Notes: generated by a model not told the origin, from the sequence alone. A stretch of DNA of 12,045 nucleotides from Methanosphaera sp. rholeuAM6 (GCA_003266105.1 MVAA01000086.1:33050-45094), one strand, 5' to 3'; positions 1-6,973 are shown, numbered from the stretch's first letter. Numbers and translations are program-made.

Positions 1-16
1 ACTGAGCTACGAGCCC
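1..16 (-). tRNA. 5' end of a tRNA gene, cut by the window edge
   Basis: Read on the minus strand, the sequence starts GGGCTCG, then TA, then GCTCAGT. This is the 5' acceptor strand, T8-A9 and the start of a D arm. The anticodon lies outside the window, so the identity cannot be read. Archaeal tRNA-Lys genes often begin in a similar way, which makes Lys a guess only. It lies 17 bases downstream of tRNA-Asp and is probably co-transcribed with it. An extra G sits just before the predicted first base. Confidence 0.75.
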
Positions 17-33
17 CAATAAAAAGTTTATAG

Positions 34-105
34 CGCCGTGGCCGGGATTTGAACCCGAGTCGCAGGCTCGACAGGCCTGCATGATAGCCTCTACACTACC
101 ACGGC
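34..105 (-). tRNA. tRNA-Asp (anticodon GTC)
   Basis: The minus strand folds as a 72-base cloverleaf. The acceptor stem is GCCGTGG with CCACGGC and discriminator G. The anticodon stem is CAGGC with GCCTG around the loop CTGTCGA, giving anticodon GTC. The T arm contains GGTTTGAATCC. There is no intron, and the three bases after the discriminator are CTA, so CCA must be added after transcription. A 122-base spacer separates it from tRNA-Tyr and holds its own TATA-like element, so it may be transcribed separately from the Thr-Pro-Tyr group. Confidence 0.95.
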
Positions 106-155
106 ATTACTTAGTGCATTGAATATAAAGCACCGTTTTATACTTTTCAATTTCA

Positions 156-170
156 AAGTATATAAAGTTT
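156..170 (-). promoter_or_regulatory. Probable TATA box for tRNA-Asp
   Basis: The minus strand reads AACTTTATATACTTTG, close to the archaeal TATA consensus (TTTATATA) and preceded by an A-rich stretch that could serve as a BRE. Its centre lies about 58 bases before tRNA-Asp. That would place transcription start some 30 bases upstream of the mature 5' end, leaving a short leader for RNase P. A second, weaker TTTATATT at about 122-130 lies too close to the gene to start upstream of it. Confidence 0.5.
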
Positions 171-214
171 ACTAATCTCTTTTAAATAAGAATAATTAGC
201 ACTTAATTTATTTA

Positions 215-227
215 TAAAAAAGGTTTA
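215..227 (-). terminator. T-tract after tRNA-Tyr
   Basis: Directly after tRNA-Tyr the minus strand reads TAAACCTTTTTTATAA. Runs of T just downstream of a gene are the usual termination signal for archaeal RNA polymerase. A new TATA-like element follows before tRNA-Asp, which fits the end of one transcription unit here. No hairpin is visible. Confidence 0.4.
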
Positions 228-301
<74 letters not shown>

Positions 302-304
302 CTA

Positions 305-379
<75 letters not shown>

Positions 380-396
380 TTATCATAATAAAATAG

Positions 397-469
397 AGCC
401 TCAGGAGGGAATTGAACCCCCGACCGCTTGATTACAAGTCAAGCGCTCCACCGACTGAGCTACTGAGGC
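397..469 (-). tRNA. tRNA-Thr (anticodon TGT)
   Basis: The minus strand gives a 73-base tRNA. The acceptor stem is GCCTCAG with CTGAGGC and discriminator T. The anticodon stem is CTTGA with TCAAG around the loop CTTGTAA, giving anticodon TGT. The T arm is GGGGGTTCAATTCCCTC. There is no intron and no encoded CCA. It is the first tRNA of the Thr-Pro-Tyr group and lies downstream of the pgk 3' end on the same strand. Confidence 0.95.
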
Positions 470-517
470 ACCCTTTACATTACTAACCAAATTTATTGAT
501 GTAATTAGTTAGAGTTA

Positions 518-549
518 TTTATTATATAATTCTCTCATTATATATAAAT
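518..549 (-). promoter_or_regulatory. Candidate promoter of the Thr-Pro-Tyr tRNA group
   Basis: Two TATA-like sequences lie on the minus strand between pgk and tRNA-Thr: TTTATATATAA at about 539-549 and TTATATAATAAAT at about 518-530. The second is centred about 56 bases before tRNA-Thr, nearly the same distance as the TATA element before tRNA-Asp, so it is the better candidate. The region is so AT-rich that chance matches are expected. Confidence 0.35.
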
Positions 550-571
550 GTTTTGGAAGTGAAACTTTTTT

Positions 572-629
572 AAAAAAATATGAGATATTTTAGAGAGATA
601 ATATGAAATCTAAAACATATCATGTCTCT
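572..629 (-). terminator. Hairpin and T-tract after pgk
   Basis: Just downstream of the pgk stop codon, arms at 616-629 and 592-605 can pair over 14 positions with one mismatch and one G-U pair, around a 10-base A/T loop. Further on the minus strand reads ATTTTTTTAAAAAAG, with T7 at 572-578. The arrangement fits transcription termination or a 3' end processing structure for the tpiA-pgk message, before the tRNA promoter region. Confidence 0.45.
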
Positions 630-633
630 AATT

Positions 634-1860
634 CTATTTGTATCTTTTTGCAGATTCAATTAAAGCTTTAACGGCAGGTAATTCTTCACCTGCAATTAAA
701 CTAATACTTGCTCCACCACCACTACTAATATGAGTAATATCATCATCTAAATCCATACTGCTTGCAGCTGCAGCTAAGTGTCCCCCACCAATAATTGAAA
801 ATCCATTTGATTGACCAATAGCATTTAATAAATCTTCCGTACCTAAATTAAAACCTTCTTTTTCAAATACTCCTGCAGGACCATTAGCAAACAATGTTTT
901 TGCTTCCAATATTTTTTCTTTATATGCTTCAATAGTTTTAGAACCAATGTCATATATCGGTAAGTTTGGTATTTCATCTATCGAATATTCAACCCTGTTG
1001 TCATTCTCAAGAATTGCTAAGTCTACAGGCAGTATAATCTTTTCATCATAATCTGCCAGTAATTCTTTAGCAATTTCTATGTAATCTTCAAAACCTCGTT
1101 CTCTGATGAAATTATTGTTGTATTCCTGGATATTATATCCTTTTGCCACCAGGAAAATGTTTGCTACAAGACCGGTTGTTAGTACATAGTCTGCCTTGTT
1201 GGATTTTAAAGCATTTGCCATTACGTTAATGGAATCATCTGCTTTTATTCCACCTAGAACATATACTCTTGGTTCTTGTGCATTGTCTAATATTCCAAAC
1301 AAAGAGTTTAATTCAAGTTCCATTACTCTTCCAGCTATGGATGGCAGCACCTGTGAAAATCCGATTATACTTGTTTGTGAACGGTGTGCTGTTGCAAATG
1401 CATCATTTACAAAGTAGTTTGCTAATGGATATAATTTTTGTACCAGTACGGAGTTTGCTTGTTCTTCTGCTGATAGTTTTGGCATTTCTTCTGAGAAGAA
1501 TCTTACATTTTCTAGTAGTATTATTTCACCGTTTACCATGTTGGTTATGATTTTTTGTGCTTCGCTTGAAAATATTGAGTCGACGTATTGAACTTCTTTT
1601 CCGATTATGTTTGTTAGTGCTAATGCATGTTGTTTTAGGGTTGTGAAGTCTGATTTTCCTGGTCTGCTCTGGTGTGCAAGTATCACTACTTTTGCCCCTC
1701 TTTCGGATAGTTCTTCTATTGTTGTAGAATGCAATACCATCCTTGTATCATCTAATAATTCTCCACTTAATGGATCTACTGGACTGTTCACATCTACTCT
1801 TAGAAGTACTGTTTTTCCTTCAAAGTCGTAGTCGTCCATTGTGTCAAAACCATGTTCCAT
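634..1860 (-). CDS. pgk: Phosphoglycerate kinase
   Basis: The 408-residue protein interconverts 1,3-bisphosphoglycerate plus ADP and 3-phosphoglycerate plus ATP in the cytoplasm, in glycolysis and gluconeogenesis. The N-terminal substrate domain shows RVDVNSP (21-27), AHQSRPG (62-68), ENVRFF (117-122) and NDAFATAHRSQ (152-162), which hold the phosphate-binding arginines. The C-terminal nucleotide domain shows GGIKADDS (203-210), FANGPAGVFE (324-333), IGGGH (357-361) and SSGGGAS (379-385). Length and motifs are those of a complete archaeal enzyme. The start is the ATG at 1860, seven bases after GAGGT on the minus strand; a second ATG at codon 8 has less support. It follows tpiA by 25 bases on the same strand, so the two should share a transcript. 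Nothing in it looks damaged. Confidence 0.97.
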   Translation of the reverse strand: MEHGFDTMDDYDFEGKTVLLRVDVNSPVDPLSGELLDDTRMVLHSTTIEELSERGAKVVILAHQSRPGKSDFTTLKQHALALTNIIGKEVQYVDSIFSSEAQKIITNMVNGEIILLENVRFFSEEMPKLSAEEQANSVLVQKLYPLANYFVNDAFATAHRSQTSIIGFSQVLPSIAGRVMELELNSLFGILDNAQEPRVYVLGGIKADDSINVMANALKSNKADYVLTTGLVANIFLVAKGYNIQEYNNNFIRERGFEDYIEIAKELLADYDEKIILPVDLAILENDNRVEYSIDEIPNLPIYDIGSKTIEAYKEKILEAKTLFANGPAGVFEKEGFNLGTEDLLNAIGQSNGFSIIGGGHLAAAASSMDLDDDITHISSGGGASISLIAGEELPAVKALIESAKRYK

Positions 1861-1885
1861 GTCAAATACCTCTTTTATAATATCA

Positions 1886-2557
1886 TTATAATAAACTTAC
1901 TAAATCTAGCAATGCCTGTTTCTGATTATCCGCTTTTATTATTCCTGATGCTAGAAGTACTCCTTGTGTACCTAATTCTATGGCTGCTTTCATATCTTCT
2001 CCTGTTGATATTCCTGCTCCACAGAGAACATTGATGTTTTTGTTGATTTTATGTATTTCTTTTACAGTGTTTTCCACTATTTCAGGGTTTGCTTGTGATA
2101 CTGGGATTCCTGTTCCTATTAGTTCTGGCGGTTCTATTGCTATGTAGTCTGGATTGAATGATGCTACTGCAGCACTTGTTTTTACATTGTTTGTACATAG
2201 TATGCTTGTTAATTCCAGTTGTTTTGTTTTTTCCACGATTGTATCTATATCTGCTAATGTTAGCCTTTGTTCTGAATGGTTGATTAGTGTTCCTGTTGCT
2301 CCGGTTTCCTTGATTGCTTCGGCCAGTGTTGATCCTGTGTGTCCGCCTGGTGTTATTGCATCCATGTGTTGGGAGTATACTGGTATATTCACTTCCTTGA
2401 TTATTGGATATATATCTACTGCTTGTGGTGCTATTGCCATGCTGATTCCTGATTCTTCACTTGCTTCTTGTACGTATTTGGATAGTTGTACTGCATTTTT
2501 TCCTGTGGATTCAATGTATGTTTTGTAGTTAAGTATTATTATTGGTGTTTTACTCAT
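1886..2557 (-). CDS. tpiA: Triosephosphate isomerase (archaeal type)
   Basis: This cytoplasmic enzyme interconverts dihydroxyacetone phosphate and glyceraldehyde 3-phosphate. At 223 residues it matches the short archaeal form, known to be tetrameric, rather than the roughly 250-residue bacterial form. Catalytic residues can be placed: N10 and K12 in LNYKTY, H94 in INHSEQR and E142 in IEPPELIGTG. Phosphate-binding loops are CGAGISTGED (179-188) and LLASGIIKA (201-209). The start ATG at 2557 follows a TAGGT motif on the minus strand by seven bases. It is the first gene of a tpiA-pgk operon, and its 5' side faces the divergent TYW1 gene across a 119-base spacer. The coding strand is rich in A and C, like pgk and unlike the two plus-strand genes next door. 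Confidence 0.97.
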   Translation of the reverse strand: MSKTPIIILNYKTYIESTGKNAVQLSKYVQEASEESGISMAIAPQAVDIYPIIKEVNIPVYSQHMDAITPGGHTGSTLAEAIKETGATGTLINHSEQRLTLADIDTIVEKTKQLELTSILCTNNVKTSAAVASFNPDYIAIEPPELIGTGIPVSQANPEIVENTVKEIHKINKNINVLCGAGISTGEDMKAAIELGTQGVLLASGIIKADNQKQALLDLVSLL

Positions 2558-2676
2558 ATTTTTTACCTACATTATTTTTTTTTGGTTATTAGTATTTATC
2601 TTGATAATCATTATAGTAAATTTTGTTTTATTGAATAGGTTTTTTTAATGGGGTGTTGACATATATAATATATAGT
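2558..2676. promoter_or_regulatory. Divergent promoter region between tpiA and TYW1
   Basis: These 119 bases must carry the promoters for tpiA (minus) and TYW1 (plus). The clearest TATA-like block is the near-symmetrical CATATATAATATATAG at 2660-2675. Read leftward it would give tpiA a leader of roughly 80 bases. Read rightward it lies too close to the TYW1 ATG at 2677 to act as its TATA box. A weaker TTTACTATAAT at about 2611-2621 on the minus strand is another option for tpiA. I cannot assign a clear plus-strand TATA box. Confidence 0.35.
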
Positions 2677-3627
2677 ATGATAATTTCAGATTTACAACGT
2701 AAAAGTTTAGAAAAGAAGGGTTACAGATTTGCGGGTAAGCATGTTCATGCTGCTAATAAGATTTGTCATTGGACTCGTAAGAGTATTGTGGATGAGGGTG
2801 TTTGTTATAAGGAACAGTTTTATGGTATTAAGAGCCACCGTTGTTTGCAGATGTCTCCTGCAGTTCCATATTGTCAGCATAAGTGTTTGTTCTGTTGGAG
2901 GGATACTGATATAACTAAAACTTCATGGGATAGTGATGATTATGATGATCCCCGTACTATTATTGAGGACTGTATAGAGAATCAGAAATCTTTGCTTTGT
3001 GGTTATTTCGGGAATGATAAGGCTAATCCTAAGAAGTTGGAGGAATGTGTAAGTCCGAATAATGCTGCTATGAGTCTTGCTGGTGAACCTTTATTGTATC
3101 CGGAGATTAATCAGCTGATTCACGAATTCAAACGTTTGAATTTCACTACTTTTCTTGTCAGCAATGGTGAAAATCCTGAGGCCATTAGGAAGTTGGAGGA
3201 GGAGGAACCTACTCAGTTGTATGTTTCATTGGATGCTCCTAATGAGGAAACTTATCGCAGGGTTTGTCTTCCACAGGTTGAACATGGTTGGCAAAAGCTT
3301 AATGAGAGTCTTGAATTGTTAAGTACTCTTGATACCCGTAAAGTGTTGCGTATTACCAGTGTTAAGGATTTGAACATGAATAATCCTGAGGAATATGCTA
3401 AGATCATATCTAAGTGTGATGTGGATTATGTTGAGATTAAGGCGTACATGTTTGTGGGCGATTCACGTAACCGTCTTGAGTGGGAAAATATGCCGAAGAG
3501 TGTTGATATTGAAAATTTTGCCCGTAGTGTGGCCAGTGAGTGTGGTTTTGAGGTCATTGATGAAGTTGCCAAAAGCAGGGTTTTGTTGCTTGGTGATAAA
3601 AAACCCGTAAAGTATAATAATGAGTAG
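2677..3627 (+). CDS. taw1: 4-demethylwyosine synthase TYW1 (radical SAM, tRNA-Phe modification)
   Basis: The 316-residue radical SAM enzyme condenses pyruvate with N1-methylguanosine 37 of tRNA-Phe to form the tricyclic base of wyosine derivatives. The radical SAM cluster motif is CQHKCLFC (C66, C70, C73). Three further cysteines, C30, C43 and C56, match the second iron-sulfur cluster known in archaeal TYW1. K45 in CYKEQFYG matches the lysine proposed to bind pyruvate. AGEP (135-138) is the SAM-binding GEP motif, and SLDAPNEETYRR (184-195) and EIKAYMFVG (253-261) are also family-like. The length fits the archaeal form without the flavodoxin domain of eukaryotic TYW1. I chose the ATG at 2677 because the protein then aligns at its N-terminus with family members. 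An in-frame GTG at 2653 would add eight residues (MLTYIIYS) encoded by a TATA-like stretch. No Shine-Dalgarno sequence precedes the ATG, so translation may be leaderless. Confidence 0.93.
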   Translation: MIISDLQRKSLEKKGYRFAGKHVHAANKICHWTRKSIVDEGVCYKEQFYGIKSHRCLQMSPAVPYCQHKCLFCWRDTDITKTSWDSDDYDDPRTIIEDCIENQKSLLCGYFGNDKANPKKLEECVSPNNAAMSLAGEPLLYPEINQLIHEFKRLNFTTFLVSNGENPEAIRKLEEEEPTQLYVSLDAPNEETYRRVCLPQVEHGWQKLNESLELLSTLDTRKVLRITSVKDLNMNNPEEYAKIISKCDVDYVEIKAYMFVGDSRNRLEWENMPKSVDIENFARSVASECGFEVIDEVAKSRVLLLGDKKPVKYNNE

Positions 3628-3643
3628 TTCAAATTATATTTTT

Positions 3644-3650
3644 GGAGGTG
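3644..3650 (+). promoter_or_regulatory. Ribosome binding site of the DUF1002 gene
   Basis: GGAGGTG lies nine bases before the ATG at 3660 and fixes the start. An upstream in-frame TTG at 3642 overlaps this site and can be discarded. The strong site contrasts with the absence of one before TYW1. Confidence 0.75.
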
Positions 3651-3659
3651 AACATTCTT

Positions 3660-4523
3660 ATGAGTGGAAAAACTATTGGTGCAGTAATTTTTTTAATTAT
3701 TGCTATTTTGATATTTGCTCCCGTTGGATTCAGTGGATCCGATGGTGCAGATGTTGTGGTAACTTATGGTGAAACGACATTTAACAATGCTAATTATAAG
3801 AGTATTGTTGACAATTATTTCGGTGTAGATAATGCTAAGGAAAGTGTTATTACTGCTAATGATGTAAACAAGATTTCATCAGGTATTAGTAATAAGCATT
3901 ATAATTCTAATCAAATATTCAGTTGTGCCATGGTTGATTTAACTAGTGACAATAATATTCGTATTGATGTGGATTCTTCCATGATTACTACTGTCACGCC
4001 TAGTATGTATAAGTCTGCCTTGGAGTCTGCTGGTATTACAAGGGGTTATGTGAAAATTACTAGCCCTGTTGTTGCTACTGGTGAGAGTGCTCTTGCCGGA
4101 GTAATGCAATGTTATGAGGAAAGTACCGGTGTGGATATTCCTGATGAAGTAAAGGATGCTGCCAATGCTGAGATTTATACTCAGGCTGAGATTGTTGACA
4201 ATACTGGTGCTAGTGCTGATGATGTTGCAAAGATTATGGATGAGGTTAAAGAGGAGGTTGCTAAACAGAATACTACTGATAGAAATACTATTGTCAGTAT
4301 TGTGAATAATGTTGTCAATAATTATAATATTAACATTAGTGATAGTGATATTGATAATATTGTCAATACTGTTGAGCAAACTCAGGCTGTAAAAGATCAG
4401 GCTGCCGACTATCAGAGTCAGATTAATGATTTTGTGAATTCTGAAGAGGGACAGTCCTTTATTGACAGTCTTTTGGCTTTCATTAATTCATTGCTTCATG
4501 GCAGTAGTTCTGCAGGTAATTAG
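3660..4523 (+). CDS. DUF1002 family protein, membrane-anchored or secreted
   Basis: The 287-residue protein has an N-terminal hydrophobic segment (about 6-25) after a short MSGK start, followed by PVGFSGSDGADVVVTYG. This is a signal peptide or single anchor that places the rest outside the cell. The central part resembles the DUF1002 family, known from YpuA of Bacillus: the stretch around ITTVTPSMYKSALESAG (109-125) and VKITSPVVATGESALAGV (131-148) is the recognisable core. The C-terminal third (about 185-260) is Asn/Asp/Val rich and predicted helical, ending in a hydrophobic patch FIDSLLAFINSLL (267-279) and a Gly/Ser tail. There are two cysteines, C89 and C151. No catalytic motif is visible and I do not know its function. 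It follows TYW1 by 32 bases with a strong ribosome binding site, and a terminator follows it, so the two form a likely operon. It may have been exchanged with gut bacteria, but this is not shown by the sequence. Confidence 0.8.
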   Translation: MSGKTIGAVIFLIIAILIFAPVGFSGSDGADVVVTYGETTFNNANYKSIVDNYFGVDNAKESVITANDVNKISSGISNKHYNSNQIFSCAMVDLTSDNNIRIDVDSSMITTVTPSMYKSALESAGITRGYVKITSPVVATGESALAGVMQCYEESTGVDIPDEVKDAANAEIYTQAEIVDNTGASADDVAKIMDEVKEEVAKQNTTDRNTIVSIVNNVVNNYNINISDSDIDNIVNTVEQTQAVKDQAADYQSQINDFVNSEEGQSFIDSLLAFINSLLHGSSSAGN

Positions 4524-4535
4524 TTGTTTTTAGAT

Positions 4536-4559
4536 TGTCCCTTTGGGACATTTTTTTTT
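4536..4559 (+). terminator. Hairpin plus T9 terminator after the DUF1002 gene
   Basis: A perfect six-pair stem (TGTCCC at 4536-4541 and GGGACA at 4545-4550) with a TTT loop is followed directly by nine T residues. It starts 12 bases after the DUF1002 stop codon and looks like a bacterial-style intrinsic terminator. The T-run alone would also stop archaeal RNA polymerase. It should end the TYW1-DUF1002 transcript. Confidence 0.8.
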
Positions 4560-5446
4560 ATTATTTTTTGTTGATGCTTTGTTTAACTTTCGTAAAGCTA
4601 TTTTTGTCATGGTTTTAAATTTGGTATTTAAAAGAAACCTCTACTATATAAACCTATAGGTTTTTATTATAGTATTTACATACATAGTATATACGTATTA
4701 ATTTATAGAATTAAATTATAAATCATGTTTCTTTCATTCATTTATTAATTCAACTAATATTTATGTTGGATTCGATGAAATATTTTGTTCTAAAAAATAA
4801 TATGGTTAAAATAGATTTTTCTTAGCTTAATATCCGATATAAGTATATTTAAGCTTTGAATAATAATGATATTTGATATAATGGTAAATTTGTAAAGAAT
4901 GTCTAATTGGGTTGTAAATGATTATCATTAATTTATTTCATTTAAATAATTTTGTTAACGCTTATTTTTATGAATAAATATTATAACTTGTTAGATAAGT
5001 GATGGATTATTTATAAATTTGGAATTTTATTGAATTCAGGTATAATATTAATTTAAAAATGTTTTTATCAGTGTTTAAAGACTATATTTTTTTCACATAA
5101 GAGGATTTTTTGAATCTACATGTGGTCTTGCTGTAAAATTAAATATTATATTATACGGAGTTTTCTTTCCTTTTTTGAAATTTATCACCTGTTTGATAAG
5201 TTAATATTATTATTTTTGATATGATACATTCAATATTTTTTATAATAATTTTTGATTGTTTCGTTTCCATCACTTAGAAATATATCATGAATTAATTTAA
5301 AATAACGAATTCATTTACAAAGCATTAATTATAATCATTTAACATTAAGCAATCCCTTTTTTTGGGAGAATAGTAGTTGACTAAAACTTGGAAAAGAACT
5401 TTTATGATACGATAGTGTGTAGTATTATAGAAAAGATTCTTTTCAA
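4560..5446. other. Long AT-rich intergenic region without a credible gene
   Basis: About 890 bases are overwhelmingly A and T, with short G/C islands. Stop codons break all frames and the longest ATG-started frame I found is about 34 codons, with no well-placed ribosome binding site. There is no tRNA or rRNA signature. Inverted repeats are present: AGCTTAA at 4824-4830 with TTAAGCT at 4849-4855; TTATCA at 5182-5187 with TGATAA at 5194-5199; TCCC and GGGA around T7 at 5353-5367; and a larger one at 4642-4674 listed separately. The rpo operon promoter must lie in the right part. TTTTATGATAC near 5400, after a purine-rich GAAAAGAA, is one candidate and would give a leader of about 30 bases. Confidence 0.7.
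4642..4674. repeat. Inverted repeat with a perfect 14-base palindrome at its core
   Basis: The core AAACCTATAGGTTT (4650-4663) is its own reverse complement. Outside it, TACTATA (4642-4648) is mirrored by TATAGTA (4668-4674), with a few unpaired bases between. AAACCT also occurs as a direct copy at 4635-4640. On the minus strand the element reads GGTTTATATAGTAG, a good archaeal TATA box, and on the plus strand it contains CTATATAAA. It could be an operator over a promoter or a hairpin in an RNA. No gene start lies close to it. Confidence 0.6.
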
Positions 5447-5448
5447 TT

Positions 5449-5454
5449 GGGAGA
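5449..5454 (+). promoter_or_regulatory. Ribosome binding site of rpoB2
   Basis: GGGAGAT-like sequence lies about seven bases before the ATG at 5462. It excludes the in-frame TTG at 5447, which would overlap the site, and makes MTKNAWSLVDSFF the N-terminus. Confidence 0.7.
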
Positions 5455-5461
5455 TGGATAT

Positions 5462-6973
5462 ATGACAAAAAACGCATGGTCATTGGTTGATTCATTCTTT
5501 GATGAATATGATATAGTCGATCATCACATCCGTTCCTACAATGATTTTTTAGATAATAAGATTCAGGAAATAGTTGATATTACTGAACCTATTACTCTGG
5601 ATCATGGGGAGTATACTATCAAAACGGGTGATGTTGAAATAGTCAAACCATATATTAAAGAAGCAGATGGATCAAAAAGTATCATTGAACCTGCAGAAGC
5701 AAGATTAAGAAATCTTAATTATTCTGCCCATATGTATCTTGACATGGCTCTTGTAAAAGGGGATAGTGAAGATTATGAAATGGAAAAAGTCTACATAGGT
5801 GAGTTACCTGTCATGCTTAAATCAAAGGCGTGTCACCTTAATGGCTTAAATGAAGAAGAATTAGAAAAAGTTGGGGAAGACCCACAAGATCCGGGAGGAT
5901 ATTTTATAGTAAACGGTTCTGAAAGAGCTATTGTAACTATGGAAGAAATTGCTCCTAACAAAATAATCTTGGAACAAAGTGAAAAAGATAAAGCAGACCG
6001 TAGAGCTAGAGCGGTCGTTACTTCAATCAAAAGTGGATTCCGTGCCAGAATCACATTGGAATACAGAAAACCTCATAAAAAAGGTGTATTCTTAAGAATT
6101 TCATTCCCATATGTACCGGGTGAGATTCCTCTTGTCATTCTGTTAAGGGCACTTGGATTTGAAAAGGATGTTGACCTTGTTAATAGTGTTTCAGAAGATA
6201 TCAACACTCAATTCCTGTTAATTGACGATATCCAGACAACCGGTATTAACACAAGATATGATGCTGTTAAATATATCGGTAACAGAGTAGCAAAGGGTAT
6301 GACTGAAGAATACAGAATCAAACGTGCAGAAGATGTAATTGATCGTTATCTTTTACCTCATGTAGGTGTCAATCCTGAAGATCGTATTGACAAAGCAGTA
6401 TACCTTGCCGAAATGACTGAAATGCTTTTACAGGTAATTAACGGTGAACGTGAACCTCACGATAAGGACCACTATGCAAACAAACGTTTAAGAGTTTCCG
6501 GAGATTTAATGGAAGACCTGTTCAGAGTTGCTTTCACAAGTCTCACCAGGGACATGACTTATCAGTTAGAACGTAGTTTGTCACGTGGAAAAGAACCTTC
6601 TGTTAAACAGGCAGTAAGATCCGACGTCATCACAGAAAACATTAAACACGCAATTGCTACAGGTAATTGGGTTGGTGGACGTGCAGGGGTCAGTCAGCTT
6701 TTAGACAGAACCAGTTACATGGGAACATTATCACACCTTAAACGTGTGGTCTCACCATTATCAAGAAGTCAGCCTCACTTTGAAGCAAGAGATTTGCATC
6801 CAACCCAGTTTGGAAAAATATGTCCTAACGAAACACCGGAAGGACCGAACTGTGGTCTGGTAAAAAATTTAGCTATAGTAACAAAAATATCCGAAGGATA
6901 TCCTTTAAAGGATATTGAGAAAGATATTAGGGCTTTAGAACATATAACGCCATTAGATCATAATTTAGAATAA
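5462..6973 (+). CDS. rpoB2: DNA-directed RNA polymerase subunit B'' (N-terminal half of beta)
   Basis: The 503-residue protein is the N-terminal half of the archaeal RPB2/beta-type subunit and forms the protrusion, lobe and fork regions of RNA polymerase. It starts MTKNAWSLVDSFFDEYDIV, typical of archaeal B subunits. Conserved stretches are GGYFIVNGSERAI (145-157), DKDHYANKRLRVSGDLM (334-350, fork region) and CPNETPEGPNCGLVKNLA (454-471). The protein then ends after a short variable tail, which is the known split point of the B subunit in methanogens. Its partner B' begins 21 bases later, so this is a natural gene split and not a frameshift: each half has its own stop, ribosome binding site and start. 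It is the first gene of the rpoB2-rpoB1-rpoA1-rpoA2 operon. The expected upstream rpoH is absent. Confidence 0.98.
   Translation: MTKNAWSLVDSFFDEYDIVDHHIRSYNDFLDNKIQEIVDITEPITLDHGEYTIKTGDVEIVKPYIKEADGSKSIIEPAEARLRNLNYSAHMYLDMALVKGDSEDYEMEKVYIGELPVMLKSKACHLNGLNEEELEKVGEDPQDPGGYFIVNGSERAIVTMEEIAPNKIILEQSEKDKADRRARAVVTSIKSGFRARITLEYRKPHKKGVFLRISFPYVPGEIPLVILLRALGFEKDVDLVNSVSEDINTQFLLIDDIQTTGINTRYDAVKYIGNRVAKGMTEEYRIKRAEDVIDRYLLPHVGVNPEDRIDKAVYLAEMTEMLLQVINGEREPHDKDHYANKRLRVSGDLMEDLFRVAFTSLTRDMTYQLERSLSRGKEPSVKQAVRSDVITENIKHAIATGNWVGGRAGVSQLLDRTSYMGTLSHLKRVVSPLSRSQPHFEARDLHPTQFGKICPNETPEGPNCGLVKNLAIVTKISEGYPLKDIEKDIRALEHITPLDHNLE

Noticed and set aside
1196..1550. Plus-strand open frames opposite pgk
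   Set aside because: They overlap conserved pgk motifs on the other strand and encode no recognisable domain; they are frame shadows.
3939..4379. Minus-strand open frame of 146 codons opposite the DUF1002 gene
   Set aside because: The product is low complexity (Asn, Ile, Ser runs), has no ribosome binding site, and mirrors the repetitive Asn/Asp/Val coding of the real plus-strand gene.
5120..5224. A 34-codon plus-strand frame (starts MWSCCKIKYY) in the AT-rich gap
   Set aside because: The nearest GAGG is about 15 bases before the ATG, too far; the hydrophobic product is what AT-rich DNA gives by chance.
4560..5446. CRISPR array or replication origin in the AT-rich gap
   Set aside because: There are no regularly spaced direct repeats, no cas genes and no cdc6/orc1 gene or repeated origin box motif nearby; high AT content alone is not evidence.
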